Shown: positions 1-7,640 of the stretch, piece after piece
Position numbering within the stretch: the stretch's first letter is position 1
Layout: each line of letters starts with the position of its first letter
Assembly: GCA_029339505.1 (NCBI GenBank)
Contig: JAQISU010000025.1
Span: 4,005,501 to 4,069,500 of the forward strand
From: Unio delphinus
Taxonomy: Eukaryota > Mollusca > Bivalvia > Unionida > Unionidae
Reading direction: 5' to 3'
Length of the DNA: 64,000 bases
Position numbers and translations under genes: made by a program
Notes under the pieces: generated by a model
The model's input: only the letters and a program-made list of their open reading frames with translations
What the model was told of the DNA's origin: nothing
Databases searched by the model: none

Positions 1-562
1 TGATGCGTAAAATATTTCCACATGCGTTCTTTCAAGGTACGTTGAAAACGTTCCACGATACTGGCTTTGGTTTCAGGATTTTCGGTGGTGAAAAAATGAA
101 TGTCACGTTTCTTTAATTCTCGTTGGAAAGCTTGGTTCAGAAATTCGGTGACTTTGTCGGTTTGCCATCGAAGAGGGTGACGACCAACACCAGTTGCAAA
201 GCTCGTACTAACTCTCCGCTCGATTTGGATGTCAACGGTACGACCCAGGCAAATTTAGAAAAGACGTCGATGACACAAAACAAATATTTGTAGCCACGAT
301 TGTAAGTGGCTAAATGAGAGACATCGGCTAAATCGGCTTGCCATTGATGATCTATGCCTTCCACTTGAGTGCGACTTCTGTGAAATTTTCGTCGAATGGG
401 TTTGTGTAAAGTGTACGTCGCTTGTTCTTGTAACCATCGTTGTACTGCAGGTAAACGGAGCTTTTTCAGGCGAGTTTTGGCAGCACGATACAATTTCTGA
501 ATGCCTCCGTAACCTGCAGGGTGAGCTGGATCGTAATAAATGCTGGCTAAGACCTTCTCCAT
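1..562 (-). pseudogene. Integrase, N-terminal part, frameshifted
   Basis: Retroviral-type (rve) DDE integrase of the Maverick, colinear with the intact gene at 59093-60205. Only the N-terminal zinc-binding-like region and most of the catalytic core lie in the window. Relative to copy B there is a 10-nt deletion near 187, which shifts the frame in the core between the first and second catalytic aspartates. In the shifted segment the conserved DKGTEF of copy B reads DKVTEF, changing the glycine beside the second catalytic Asp. The start ATG at 562 matches residue 9 of the longer open frame of copy B and is the likely true start. Copy A could not make active integrase from this locus. Confidence 0.85.
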
Positions 563-570
563 GGTTTAGG

Positions 571-1272
571 TTAATAAGTGACCCACTCTTCGAGGATATT
601 GCTTTGGGTGGGACGAAATGGGGGTTGTTTGGAAACGGTTTCACGTGTCCGATGTGCTACAGGAGTTGACGTCGAGGGTACTGGTGGTGGTGGTGGTGTT
701 GTTGGTGGAGGTAATGGGGTAGTTTCTTTGGTCTTCTTTTCTTTTGTCACCTCTGGTTTCCTTTCTTTCTTTTTCACTTCTGTTGAAGAAGGAGTAGCCA
801 TCATCTTTTTAACCCAAGTTTTGAGTTCTTCTCGTTGGGGAGTGGGAGAAGGGGTTAATAAGGAAGCGGCAATCTTACTCGGAATGGGCGTGGTAGTGGG
901 TGTTTGAAAGAGATCATGGGGTTCTTCTTCTTCCTTGGGTAATGGTGGGGTGACGTCTGTTTTGGCTGATGTAGAGTGTAAGGGCGACGGATTATTCATT
1001 AGAGCCTTAAAATCGGCCAGCGTAGGTAGAGCTGTTTGTTCCACAGCTTTTCGATGAAAGAGTTGTAGTCGTTGCAAAAGTTGACCGTACTTTTGCGATT
1101 TTTCGGTTTCGGACAAATCGTGGCGATGCATCAAGGATTGCAATTCGTGTTGTAATTGGGACATCTCGTTCAAATCAGGATTGGGTGGTAAATGGGGGGT
1201 ACGTTGTTCTTGCCAACGATGATATTCCATCCATCGTTGGTAAGGAACTAAAGTCAGTTTTCGTCCTTCCAT
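571..1272 (-). CDS. Conserved Maverick protein, Pro-rich, unknown function
   Basis: About 233 aa, nearly identical to 60214-60906 of copy B. The N-terminus reads MEGRKLTLVPYQRW; a short N-terminal LVPY-type motif is what I recall of a conserved but unassigned Maverick family. Residues about 15-90 are polar, Gln/Leu-rich and probably helical (HELQSL, LLQRLQLFHRKA). The second half is Pro/Thr/Lys-rich and likely disordered, ending in WVTY. The upstream ATG at 1311 lies only a few bases after a TATA-like AGATAAAAGTG, so a transcript would begin past it; the Met at 1272 is therefore preferred. It lies directly upstream of the integrase in transcription. A virion-associated or scaffold role is possible but not shown. 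Confidence 0.7.
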   Translation of the reverse strand: MEGRKLTLVPYQRWMEYHRWQEQRTPHLPPNPDLNEMSQLQHELQSLMHRHDLSETEKSQKYGQLLQRLQLFHRKAVEQTALPTLADFKALMNNPSPLHSTSAKTDVTPPLPKEEEEPHDLFQTPTTTPIPSKIAASLLTPSPTPQREELKTWVKKMMATPSSTEVKKKERKPEVTKEKKTKETTPLPPPTTPPPPPVPSTSTPVAHRTRETVSKQPPFRPTQSNILEEWVTY

Positions 1273-1310
1273 GGGCTTACAAAGGTTACGTCTGAGTTCG
1301 TGATGTTCCA

Positions 1311-1326
1311 TGAGTCACTTTTATCT
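1311..1326 (-). promoter_or_regulatory. TATA-like box of the late-promoter type
   Basis: The minus strand reads AGATAAAAGTGACTC. The core TAAAAGTGA recurs upstream of the gene at 5019-5393 (5403-5416), the BIR gene (5893-5902) and the major capsid gene (57278-57292); a longer-spaced form, TATAAAAAGAAGTGACC, precedes the membrane protein gene (59091-59110). A start site about 30 nt downstream would fall just before the ATG at 1272. Confidence 0.45.
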
Positions 1327-1336
1327 TCTGGAAGGA

Positions 1337-1765
1337 TCAACTTTGGGAGATCCCTCGTGCTATCCCTTGTACCAAACCTGGCATTAAACCCATGCCGGCT
1401 TTTGCTAATCCTCCCAACACAGGAAGAAGAAAGGGTAAAAATCCTCCGCGTTGCACCAAAATTTTTTTCTTTTGACGGACGGGTATTTTCTTTTGGACCA
1501 TTCGACGAAGAACGTGTCGATGTTTGGCTAAACATTTTTTCTGGTGTGGAGACAAAGGTATCGTACCTTTCAAGACATTTGAACAACATTCACATACGGT
1601 ATCAATGACATCGTTGGAGGCCGTTTTAATGATTTGTTTTCGCATGAGTGGAGAGGCTTTGGACAAGACAGACAATACGTCTCCGTGTTTGACTAAACGA
1701 GAAGGTAGTCCTTTCCTTTTCTTTCCTTTGTGGGATGAAGAAGAATGTTTTGTGCGAGGTGACAT
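1337..1765 (-). CDS. Small basic virion-type protein (long paralogue)
   Basis: About 142 aa, orthologous to 60983-61471. Starts MSPRTKHSSSSHKGKKRKG, then a central segment of about 60 aa with Cys and Leu residues (VCECCSNVLKGTIPLSPHQ), a second basic stretch (KKIPVRQKKKILVQRGGF) and a hydrophobic Gly/Leu/Pro/Met tail. The central segment resembles a widespread Maverick/adintovirus family without an assigned role. The ATG at 1765 is chosen because the longer frame starts within or before the promoter (GATAAAAGAGGGTGTGT near 1820). The QRGG followed by hydrophobic residues could be a maturation-protease site. Core or DNA-condensing protein is plausible, by inference. Confidence 0.7.
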   Translation of the reverse strand: MSPRTKHSSSSHKGKKRKGLPSRLVKHGDVLSVLSKASPLMRKQIIKTASNDVIDTVCECCSNVLKGTIPLSPHQKKCLAKHRHVLRRMVQKKIPVRQKKKILVQRGGFLPFLLPVLGGLAKAGMGLMPGLVQGIARGISQS

Positions 1766-1826
1766 CTTTGCTTGTTCGTTCCACAATGCCACTGGTGTCG
1801 ATGACTTGGTACACACCCTCTTTTAT

Positions 1827-2045
1827 CTATTTTTGTTGATTCATAAGTGGTATCACATGATTTCTTAAAAAAGCTTCCATTAAAAATCCTCCGCGTTGCA
1901 CTAACATCTTTTTCTTTTGACGGACGGATATTTTCTTTTGGGTCTTTTGACGACGAACGTGTCGATGTTTGGCTAAACGAGAAGGTAGTCCTTTCCTTTT
2001 CTTTCCTTTGTGAGGTGTAGAAAAATGTTTTCTGCGAGGTGACAT
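1827..2045 (-). CDS. Small basic virion-type protein (short paralogue)
   Basis: About 72 aa, orthologous to 61529-61759. It has the same basic N-terminus (MSPRRKH...HKGKKRKG) and the same KKISVRQKKKMLVQRGGF block as the gene at 1337-1765, but lacks the central Cys/Leu segment. Promoter and leader are also alike (TAAAAGAGGGTGTGT, then a conserved stretch ending in CAAAG before the ATG), so a tandem duplication with internal deletion is the likely origin. The tail after QRGG is short and hydrophobic. Very high Lys/Arg content suggests nucleic-acid binding. Confidence 0.65.
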   Translation of the reverse strand: MSPRRKHFSTPHKGKKRKGLPSRLAKHRHVRRQKTQKKISVRQKKKMLVQRGGFLMEAFLRNHVIPLMNQQK

Positions 2046-2120
2046 CTTTGCTTGTTCGTTCCACAATACCACTAACGTCCATGACTTGGTACACACCCTC
2101 TTTTATTTACTATCGCTTCG

Positions 2121-2330
2121 TCAAAAGGTAACAATGTCTTTCACAAAATTGCCAAAGGATCCTCCTTTTTGGTGACTCTTCTTTTTCTTTAAAAGACTAC
2201 GTCTTTGGAGGGAAGGACGTCGATGTTTGGTTTTTAAACCTTTGGTGGGATGACGAAATTGTCTTTTTCCTTTTCCGTTTTGGACAGCAGAACGACGATG
2301 GTAGTGGTGTGCACGTTTTTGAGGAGGCAT
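2121..2330 (-). CDS. Small basic His/Arg-rich protein
   Basis: About 69 aa, orthologous to 61836-62066. Begins MPPQKRAHHYHRRSAVQ, is dominated by Lys, Arg and His, and ends with SHQKGGSFGNFVKDIVTF. The layout (basic body, then a GG pair, then an amphipathic tail) repeats that of the two genes downstream in transcription. The C-terminus is several residues shorter than in copy B because of an earlier stop. A TATA-like sequence (AGTATAAAAATATG near 2393-2406) precedes it. It resembles a small virion core protein in composition only; no homologue was recognised. Confidence 0.6.
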   Translation of the reverse strand: MPPQKRAHHYHRRSAVQNGKGKRQFRHPTKGLKTKHRRPSLQRRSLLKKKKSHQKGGSFGNFVKDIVTF

Positions 2331-2395
2331 TCTTGAGTGTTCAGCAGTGGTACAGAAAAAATACTGATTGACGTCGTGGTCTTCAAGTCATATTT

Positions 2396-3282
2396 TTATA
2401 CTGGAATGCCTCGCCACTGATTATCTTTGCGTCGTATCAACTTCATGGCAGGTAACACACGTCGTGAAGGAGTTCGCAATGGACTGAATCGGGACAGTTC
2501 TTGTTTGGACAAATCTAGTAAACTCTTTAACATGCCAGATCTTTCTTGGACTTTGACTTTTGGGGCAGGTACTTTGTGAGCAGCTGCTACTGCCGCTAAT
2601 GTGGACGAGGGTGTCACCGGTGGAGGAGACGTTTTGGGAGACGCAGATTTCCAATGTTTCATCAAATTAGGAAAAACGTGTGTCAAATTGGGTTTGGCTG
2701 GCATCACCCGCAACGGAGAAGTGGAAGCACTAGAGGCTACTGGCAACGTAGTCCCTGCCAAACGTCCTTGTAGATCTTCTCTTACAGGTCGTGGTTGACG
2801 AATGTAAGGTTGTGTCCTGGCCGAAGTGCCTTTTTTGCGGGTGACCACTTTTTCTGTGGACTTTTCTTTTTCTGTGTTTTGGTCTTGGCACCCTTCTTTT
2901 TCTTAGGGGCTTGTTCGGCTTTTTTTGTTTTCTTCTTGGGGTGAACTTTGGGAGTATTGGGATCCCATTTTAAAAGGGAACGAATGATGACACCTCCTAG
3001 AGAACCACTACCTCCAGGTTTCAATATGATTTGCTTTTTAATTCGATGCGAGGATTGGCCAGTTGCGTCAAGGCTGTTTTGTTTGTGTCAAAAAAGCGTT
3101 TGGTTTGATGTGGAATGTGAATGATGCCTTGCAGTATTTGACGTGCTGTTACCGTAAACCATCGTAAGACTTCTTTGAGACTGGCTTCTAAGACGTGAGC
3201 AGGTATTTGTGGATTTTTCGCGACTGATGCCGTACAAGGCACGAATCAATTTGATGGGAAGATGAGACTGAAGGGACGTCAT
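2396..3282 (-). pseudogene. Conserved Maverick protein, frameshifted
   Basis: Counterpart of the intact 299-aa gene at 62132-63031. At least three indels relative to copy B break the frame: a 2-nt loss in a T run near 3215, a changed segment near 3035-3045, and a 1-nt loss near 2850 in the Lys-rich linker. Open pieces survive in different frames: the N-terminal LIRALYGISRE region, the central KPGGSGSLGG region with its Lys-rich tract, and the C-terminal LLDLSKQELSR region. ATG 3282 is chosen because a TATA box (TCTATAAAAACC, 3319-3331) lies about 40 nt upstream. Confidence 0.8.
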
Positions 3283-3351
3283 GTTGACGATGTATGAGAC
3301 AAGATCAAAGTGACCCAAGGTTTTTATAGATTTTTTTAGTGCTTCATATGG

Positions 3352-4083
3352 TTATGTCGACGACGAGGACGTGTACACGACAGGTCCTCCGTCTTGGCAC
3401 CAGTCGTGAAACAAATTGGTACGAAATCGCAAATAATCAGGGGTAGTGGGTTTTAAATCCACGAGTAAATAGGCGTGTGGCGTTTGAGTGGCATCATCGT
3501 ACGCATGAGTTAGCCAAGGTGTTCCTAACTGTTTGGCTAAGACTTGCACTTGCGATTTATCTCGAGGACTTTTAAACAAGACCACGTAATGAGCATTGAG
3601 ACTAATGGTACGATGGGCTTTACTTTGTTGAAATAAATTTTGTGTAATGTAAATGACACTGGCATTACGATGATGCCCTTTACGTGTAAACCACAGTTTA
3701 ATTTCTTCTTCATCTTCTCCTAACATGTCGTCAAAAATGACCCAATGAGTTTGACTAGGGTCAGACACGATCCCCTCGTCTTCTTTAGGAATGCCTGCTA
3801 CAAACACAATGGAATCACCTTGACTTTCTTGCAAAAGGCTGTATGCCGATTGCCACTCTTTGTAACACCACACGATGCGATGAGGTGGACGATCGATCAA
3901 ATGATGTTTATGTTCGATCAAACGTTTGACAAATTCGGTTTTGCCTGAACCGCTCGGTCCAGCAATTAACATGTTAAAAGGATGACGAAGATACAAGGCT
4001 TTCCAACTAGCCTGATCTAAGTGTTCGTCAATGACTTTGAATGTCGAGGGGGAAGGAGTAGTAGAAATAGCAGAGTGAGCCAT
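3352..4083 (-). CDS. Genome-packaging ATPase (FtsK/HerA-A32 type)
   Basis: About 243 aa, nearly identical to copy B (63101-63832). Walker A is IAGPSGSGKTEFVKRLIEH, at about residues 32-50 from the chosen start. A Walker B-like segment is HWVIFDDMLGED. The following WFTRKGHHRNASVIYITQNLF matches the sensor and arginine-finger region of A32-like viral packaging ATPases, which push DNA into icosahedral capsids. The size fits small Maverick ATPases. The start is the MAHSAIS methionine at 4083, about 50 nt after a TATA box (4134-4146); the longer frame would begin upstream of the transcript. Despite decay elsewhere in copy A this frame is intact. Confidence 0.9.
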   Translation of the reverse strand: MAHSAISTTPSPSTFKVIDEHLDQASWKALYLRHPFNMLIAGPSGSGKTEFVKRLIEHKHHLIDRPPHRIVWCYKEWQSAYSLLQESQGDSIVFVAGIPKEDEGIVSDPSQTHWVIFDDMLGEDEEEIKLWFTRKGHHRNASVIYITQNLFQQSKAHRTISLNAHYVVLFKSPRDKSQVQVLAKQLGTPWLTHAYDDATQTPHAYLLVDLKPTTPDYLRFRTNLFHDWCQDGGPVVYTSSSST

Positions 4084-4133
4084 AATAGTGTAGTGGTATG
4101 ACACGATTGACACAAAAAACAGACAAGACAAGA

Positions 4134-4164
4134 GGTTTTTATACTTTTTCAAGACACGTTTATT
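4134..4164 (-). promoter_or_regulatory. ATPase TATA box and upstream poly(A) signal
   Basis: The minus strand has AAGTATAAAAACC (4134-4146), about 50 nt before the ATPase ATG. Directly before it lies AATAAA (TTTATT on plus, 4159-4164), a probable polyadenylation signal for the accessory cluster at 4274-5795. Copy B keeps both, at 63882-63894 and 63908-63913. Confidence 0.6.
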
Positions 4165-4273
4165 TGAATGCAACACGAAAGACAAAAATACATAAAAGCC
4201 AAATGGATAAATACAGGGATAAAATACATAGGGAAACGATCAAAGTGGCATATAAACAAGTCACTGTACAACA

Positions 4274-4531
4274 TTATTTGGGTAACGAAGGTGTCCTAGA
4301 GGTAGTGTGCAATGTTCTTATAGTCTCCTCTACATGGGGTATAGTCACATACGTGTCTTCTCGAAAGTGTCTTTGTGGGTGAATGTCCATGACAGTTCTG
4401 TCTTGAACAGAGGGATTGTCTTCGGTGACAGATTCTTTTTCTTCTTTTTCTTCTGGTACTGTTACTAACACAGGATTAAAAGTGACTTTTTTCACTCGAC
4501 GATGAATTTTAGGAACACAACGCTTGGGCAT
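4274..4531 (-). CDS. Small accessory protein with RVxF-like motif
   Basis: About 85 aa from the Met at 4531 (MPKRCVPKIHRR). After a basic N-terminus it carries VKKVTFNPVLVTV, then an acidic stretch (PEEKEEKES) and a Thr/His-rich tail. KVTF fits the RVxF docking consensus for protein phosphatase 1, and the following alternating Val residues recall PP1-targeting subunits; such short motifs are frequent by chance. It overlaps the end of the upstream gene by about 23 nt, typical of compact viral clusters. No homologue recognised. Its copy B counterpart would start just beyond the window. Confidence 0.5.
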   Translation of the reverse strand: MPKRCVPKIHRRVKKVTFNPVLVTVPEEKEEKESVTEDNPSVQDRTVMDIHPQRHFREDTYVTIPHVEETIRTLHTTSRTPSLPK

Positions 4532-4757
4532 AATGGGATGCTTCGTTTGTCCAAGCCTCAAAATCCCAACTTTTCCAGTCACGTACATCTGTCCAATGAG
4601 GGTGTAAATCACAAGCTACACACACATCTTCGTACACCGCTTCCGTACGTAAAAGTTGACGAATCTTTTTTTCTTGGAGAGGTCGAGACGTATCCAGATG
4701 AAAGCGTAAGGCTTTGAACAGAATGAGTCTCTCGTGGACATTTAAAGGAGTTACCAT
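4509..4757 (-). CDS. Small accessory protein with Cys/His/Trp tail
   Basis: About 82 aa from the Met at 4757 (MVTPLNVHERL). The N-terminal half looks helical (ERLILFKALRFHLDTSRPLQEKKIRQLL); the C-terminal half holds VCVACDLHPHW and many Trp residues (WKSWDFEAW). The longer frame reaching 4865 overlaps the neighbour fully; with the shorter start the ATG and the previous stop interlock as ATGGTAA at 4751-4757, a common junction in compact viral operons. Function unknown. CxxC plus His could bind a metal, but too few ligands are visible to claim a zinc finger. Confidence 0.5.
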   Translation of the reverse strand: MVTPLNVHERLILFKALRFHLDTSRPLQEKKIRQLLRTEAVYEDVCVACDLHPHWTDVRDWKSWDFEAWTNEASHYAQALCS

Positions 4758-4978
4758 ACTGTCTTGTTTGGTTGGTAGTGTTCGTAAAGTGTCCACATGG
4801 AATCGACAGGTAAACAAAATCCCAGAAAGCAAGTCACTAAAACACACACTACACGTCGACCCCAATTCATAGTGTATAGTTCTTGCAATAAGTGTTCGTA
4901 ATCTTTCACCATGTGAATCTTCTCATTGATATCCTTCCACGGAATCTGTTGGATCACAAGTGATAAAAGTTGTGGCAT
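4751..4978 (-). CDS. Small protein with one predicted membrane segment
   Basis: Up to 75 aa. A hydrophobic run near residues 42-58 (RRVVCVLVTCFLGFCLPV) fits a single transmembrane helix or signal anchor, flanked by Trp/Tyr-rich sequence. A TATA-like AGTATAAAAG lies only about 15 nt before the first ATG (4978), so translation may begin at an internal Met (4912), which would keep the membrane segment. It ends in an overlap with the next gene. No family recognised. Confidence 0.45.
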   Translation of the reverse strand: MPQLLSLVIQQIPWKDINEKIHMVKDYEHLLQELYTMNWGRRVVCVLVTCFLGFCLPVDSMWTLYEHYQPNKTVW

Positions 4979-5018
4979 AGTCGTTTTCTTTTATACTTCT
5001 TATTTAGGTCGAAGACCA

Positions 5019-5393
5019 TCAGTGTATATTCTGCACAGAATCAAATCTCCTCCAAAAGCGACAGTGATTAATATAACGTGTAATTTCGTCCCACTGCCAT
5101 TCAGGGTAACGGTCAAGAAGGATCAAAACATCTTCAGATGTAAACGTAGTAAATTGGAAACAGAGCAAAAAAATACCTTTGATCCAGAGAAATCTGACAC
5201 GTTGGTTAATTTTTGTCACTTTCCTCTTGTGAATTTCACGACACAAAAGTTCTACAGTCACCCATTGAGATTTTTCTTTAGCAAGACCCTGCCAAACGTC
5301 CTTGTAGATCTTCTCTTGCAATTCTTGTGGTAATCCTTGAATATAATGTTTTAGAGAGGGTTTATATACTGGTCTAGATTTGTTACACGACAT
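5019..5393 (-). CDS. Accessory protein with F-box-like N-terminus, unknown
   Basis: 124 aa. Residues about 14-40 (YIQGLPQELQEKIYKDVWQ) have the LPxELxxKI pattern seen at the start of F-box and related helical motifs that recruit ubiquitin ligases. The rest is helical with aromatic residues and no other recognised domain. The ATG at 5393 is preceded by GATTAAAAGTGACAC (5403-5416), the late-promoter-type motif. A second TATA (near 5363-5373) lies inside the frame and is probably fortuitous. It sits next to the BIR gene, also a ubiquitin-linked family in other viruses, but F-box identity is only a suggestion. Confidence 0.5.
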   Translation of the reverse strand: MSCNKSRPVYKPSLKHYIQGLPQELQEKIYKDVWQGLAKEKSQWVTVELLCREIHKRKVTKINQRVRFLWIKGIFLLCFQFTTFTSEDVLILLDRYPEWQWDEITRYINHCRFWRRFDSVQNIH

Positions 5394-5438
5394 GAAGCAG
5401 CAGTGTCACTTTTAATCACTAGGTCCTACTAAAGGTAG

Positions 5439-5795
5439 CTATTGACAATTCGGAGACCATCGAGCAAGTTCCAGGTAAACGGAATCTTTCTGTTCCCACT
5501 CATAAATGGATACACCACAACTGAAACACTTGACTTTATCCCCTTCGTCCAAGTAGAAAAATCCAGCTCTGGCTAATTCTTCAGGAGTTGGTCCAGGCAG
5601 ATATTTTGGCCATTTATCTTTGAAGGTGTGGAATCGACTTTTAAAGTGACAGTATTCAGGCAAACTCGTCGGGAACGAATATTCGACTCTCCTCACTTCT
5701 GTTCGATGCAGGTACGGTGAAATTACCAGGAGGTTACTTTGGATTGAATGACATCCGTAGTATAGTAGCCGCATGGTCTCACGCGGAGATGGCAT
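5439..5795 (-). CDS. BIR-domain (IAP-like) protein, probably defective
   Basis: Up to 118 aa. The C-terminal 65 residues match the baculoviral IAP repeat: RFHTFKDKWP at the start, then LARAGFFYLDEGDKVKCFSC, then W and the closing SPNC. Two Cys of the CxxC pair and the last Cys are present, but the usual zinc-ligand His before ARW is Leu here (ELARW), so metal binding may be lost. The protein ends one residue after the last Cys: a single BIR and no RING. IAPs block caspase-driven death; several DNA viruses carry captured copies. The N-terminal 45 residues are unassigned. TAAAAGTGACA (5893-5902) may be the promoter. The missing ligand may reflect decay of copy A. Confidence 0.75.
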   Translation of the reverse strand: MPSPRETMRLLYYGCHSIQSNLLVISPYLHRTEVRRVEYSFPTSLPEYCHFKSRFHTFKDKWPKYLPGPTPEELARAGFFYLDEGDKVKCFSCGVSIYEWEQKDSVYLELARWSPNCQ

Positions 5796-6060
5796 TGCTT
5801 TTGCATCAAGAGTGATTGAGAAGGTACTGTGACGTTAGGACACGTACGTACTCCAGAAATACGCTTCTCGACTACGATGTCTCATTCTCTCTGTCACTTT
5901 TACTTTATTGCTGACCACGATGTCTACCAACAACTGTATTTCTTTTTTTGATTTTTAAAAAAATATAAAATACTAGATCCATTTTTTAAAATAATCTACT
6001 CTTATTTGACAGCAGCGACAACGACTTCTACTCTTACCACAATTGCTACACCTACAAAGG
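5796..6060 (-). other. Gap with remnant of a Cys-rich tail
   Basis: AT-rich spacer holding the BIR promoter motif. At 5973-6060 the minus strand can be read as a Cys/Arg-rich end (CRCSNCGKSRSRCRCC) followed by a stop, fused upstream to minisatellite. It resembles in style the Cys-rich end of the gene at 53206-53673 (RRCVCGARPGRC). It may be the 3' end of a gene whose body was replaced by the repeat; weak evidence. Confidence 0.3.
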
Positions 6061-6204
6061 GGATCCTTCCAATGTGTGGATGATAGATGGTGTGATATTG
6101 GATAGTAAATGATATGTTTTGTTTGGCTGCTTCCCCGTGTGTGTGGATAGGAAAGGGTGTGATATTGGATAGTAAATCGTGTGGTTTGTTTGGCTGCTTC
6201 CCTT

Positions 6205-6256
<52 letters not shown>

Positions 6257-6359
6257 ATAGCAAATGGTATGTTTTGTTTTGGCTGCTTCCCCGTGTGTGC
6301 GGATAGTAAATGGTGTGATTTTGGATAGTAAATGGTGTGGTTTGTTTTTGGCTACTTCC

Positions 6360-6409
<50 letters not shown>

Positions 6410-6534
6410 ATAGCAAATGGTGTGATTTTGGATAGTAAATGGTGTGGTTTGTTTTGCCTGCTTCCCCGTGTGTGTGGATAGTAAATGGTGTGATTTTGGA
6501 TAGTAAATGGTGTGGTTTGTTTTTGGCTACTTCC

Positions 6535-6582
<48 letters not shown>

Positions 6583-6968
6583 ATAGAAAATGGTGTGGTT
6601 TGTTTTGCCTGCTTACCGGTGTGTGGATAGAAAATTTTATGTTTTATTGTGGATGCTTCCCGTGTGTGGATGATAGATGGTGTGATAGTAGATGATATGG
6701 TTTGTTTTGGCTGCTTCCCGTGTGTGGATGATAGATGGTGTGATATTGGATAGTAAATGGTATGTTTTGTTTGGCTGCTTCCTCGTGTGTGGATAGTAAA
6801 TGGTGTGATATTGGATAGTAGATGATGTGGTTTGTTTTTGGCTGCTTCCCGTGTGTGTGTGTGTGTTTGAATAGTAAATGGTATGTTTTGTTTTGGCTGC
6901 TTCCCGTGTGTGAATGATAGATAGTGTGATATTGGATAATAGATGATGTGGTTTGTTTTTGGTTGCTT

Positions 6969-7025
<57 letters not shown>

Positions 7026-7640
7026 ATAGAAAATGGTGTGGTTTTGGATAGTAAATGGTGTGGTTTGTTTTGCCTGCTTACCGGTGTGTGGATAGAAAAT
7101 TGTATGTTTTATTTTGGATGCTTCCCGTGTGTGGATGATAGATGGTGTGATAGTAGATGATATGGTTTGTTGTGGCTGCTTCCCGTGTGTGGATGATAGA
7201 TGGTGTGATATTGGATAGTAAATAGTATGTTTTGTTTGGCTGCTTCCTCGTGTGTGTGGATAGTAAATGGTGTGATATTGGATGGTAGATGATGTGGTTT
7301 GTTTTTGGCTGCTTCCCGTGTGTGTGTGTGTGTGTGTTTGAATAGTAAATGGTATGTTTTGTTTTGGCTGCTTCCATGTGTGTGTATGGTAGGTAGATGG
7401 TGTGATATTGGATAGTAAATGATATGGTTTGTTTTGGCTTCTTCCCCGTGTGTGTGTGTGTGTGTGGATAGTAAATGGTATGTTTTATTTTGGCTGCTTC
7501 CCGTGTGTGAATGATAGATATTGTGATATTGGATAATAGATGATGTGGTTTGTTTTTGGTTGCTTCTCGTGAGTGTGTGTGTGTGTGTGTGTGTGGTTAG
7601 CAAATGGTGTGATTTTGGATAGTAAATGATATGGTTTGTT
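6060..7640. repeat. Subterminal GT-rich minisatellite
   Basis: About 20 degenerate copies of a 65-75 bp unit containing GGATAGTAAATGGTGTG and GTTTGTTTTGGCTGCTTCC, with expanded (GT)n tracts of up to about 60 bp inside the unit. The reverse-complement unit occurs near the other element end in copy B (52800-53075). Long open frames here (Thr-His or Cys-Val repeats) are artefacts. The unit is element-specific and subterminal on both ends, so it may derive from an ancestral longer TIR or have a replication or packaging role. Confidence 0.85.

Noticed and set aside
578..907. Plus-strand Gly/Val-rich frame, also at 60242-60541
   Set aside because: Antisense shadow of the Pro-rich conserved gene.
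5973..7603. Long Thr-His and Cys-Val open frames
   Set aside because: They are translations of the GT-rich minisatellite, open only because the repeat lacks stops.
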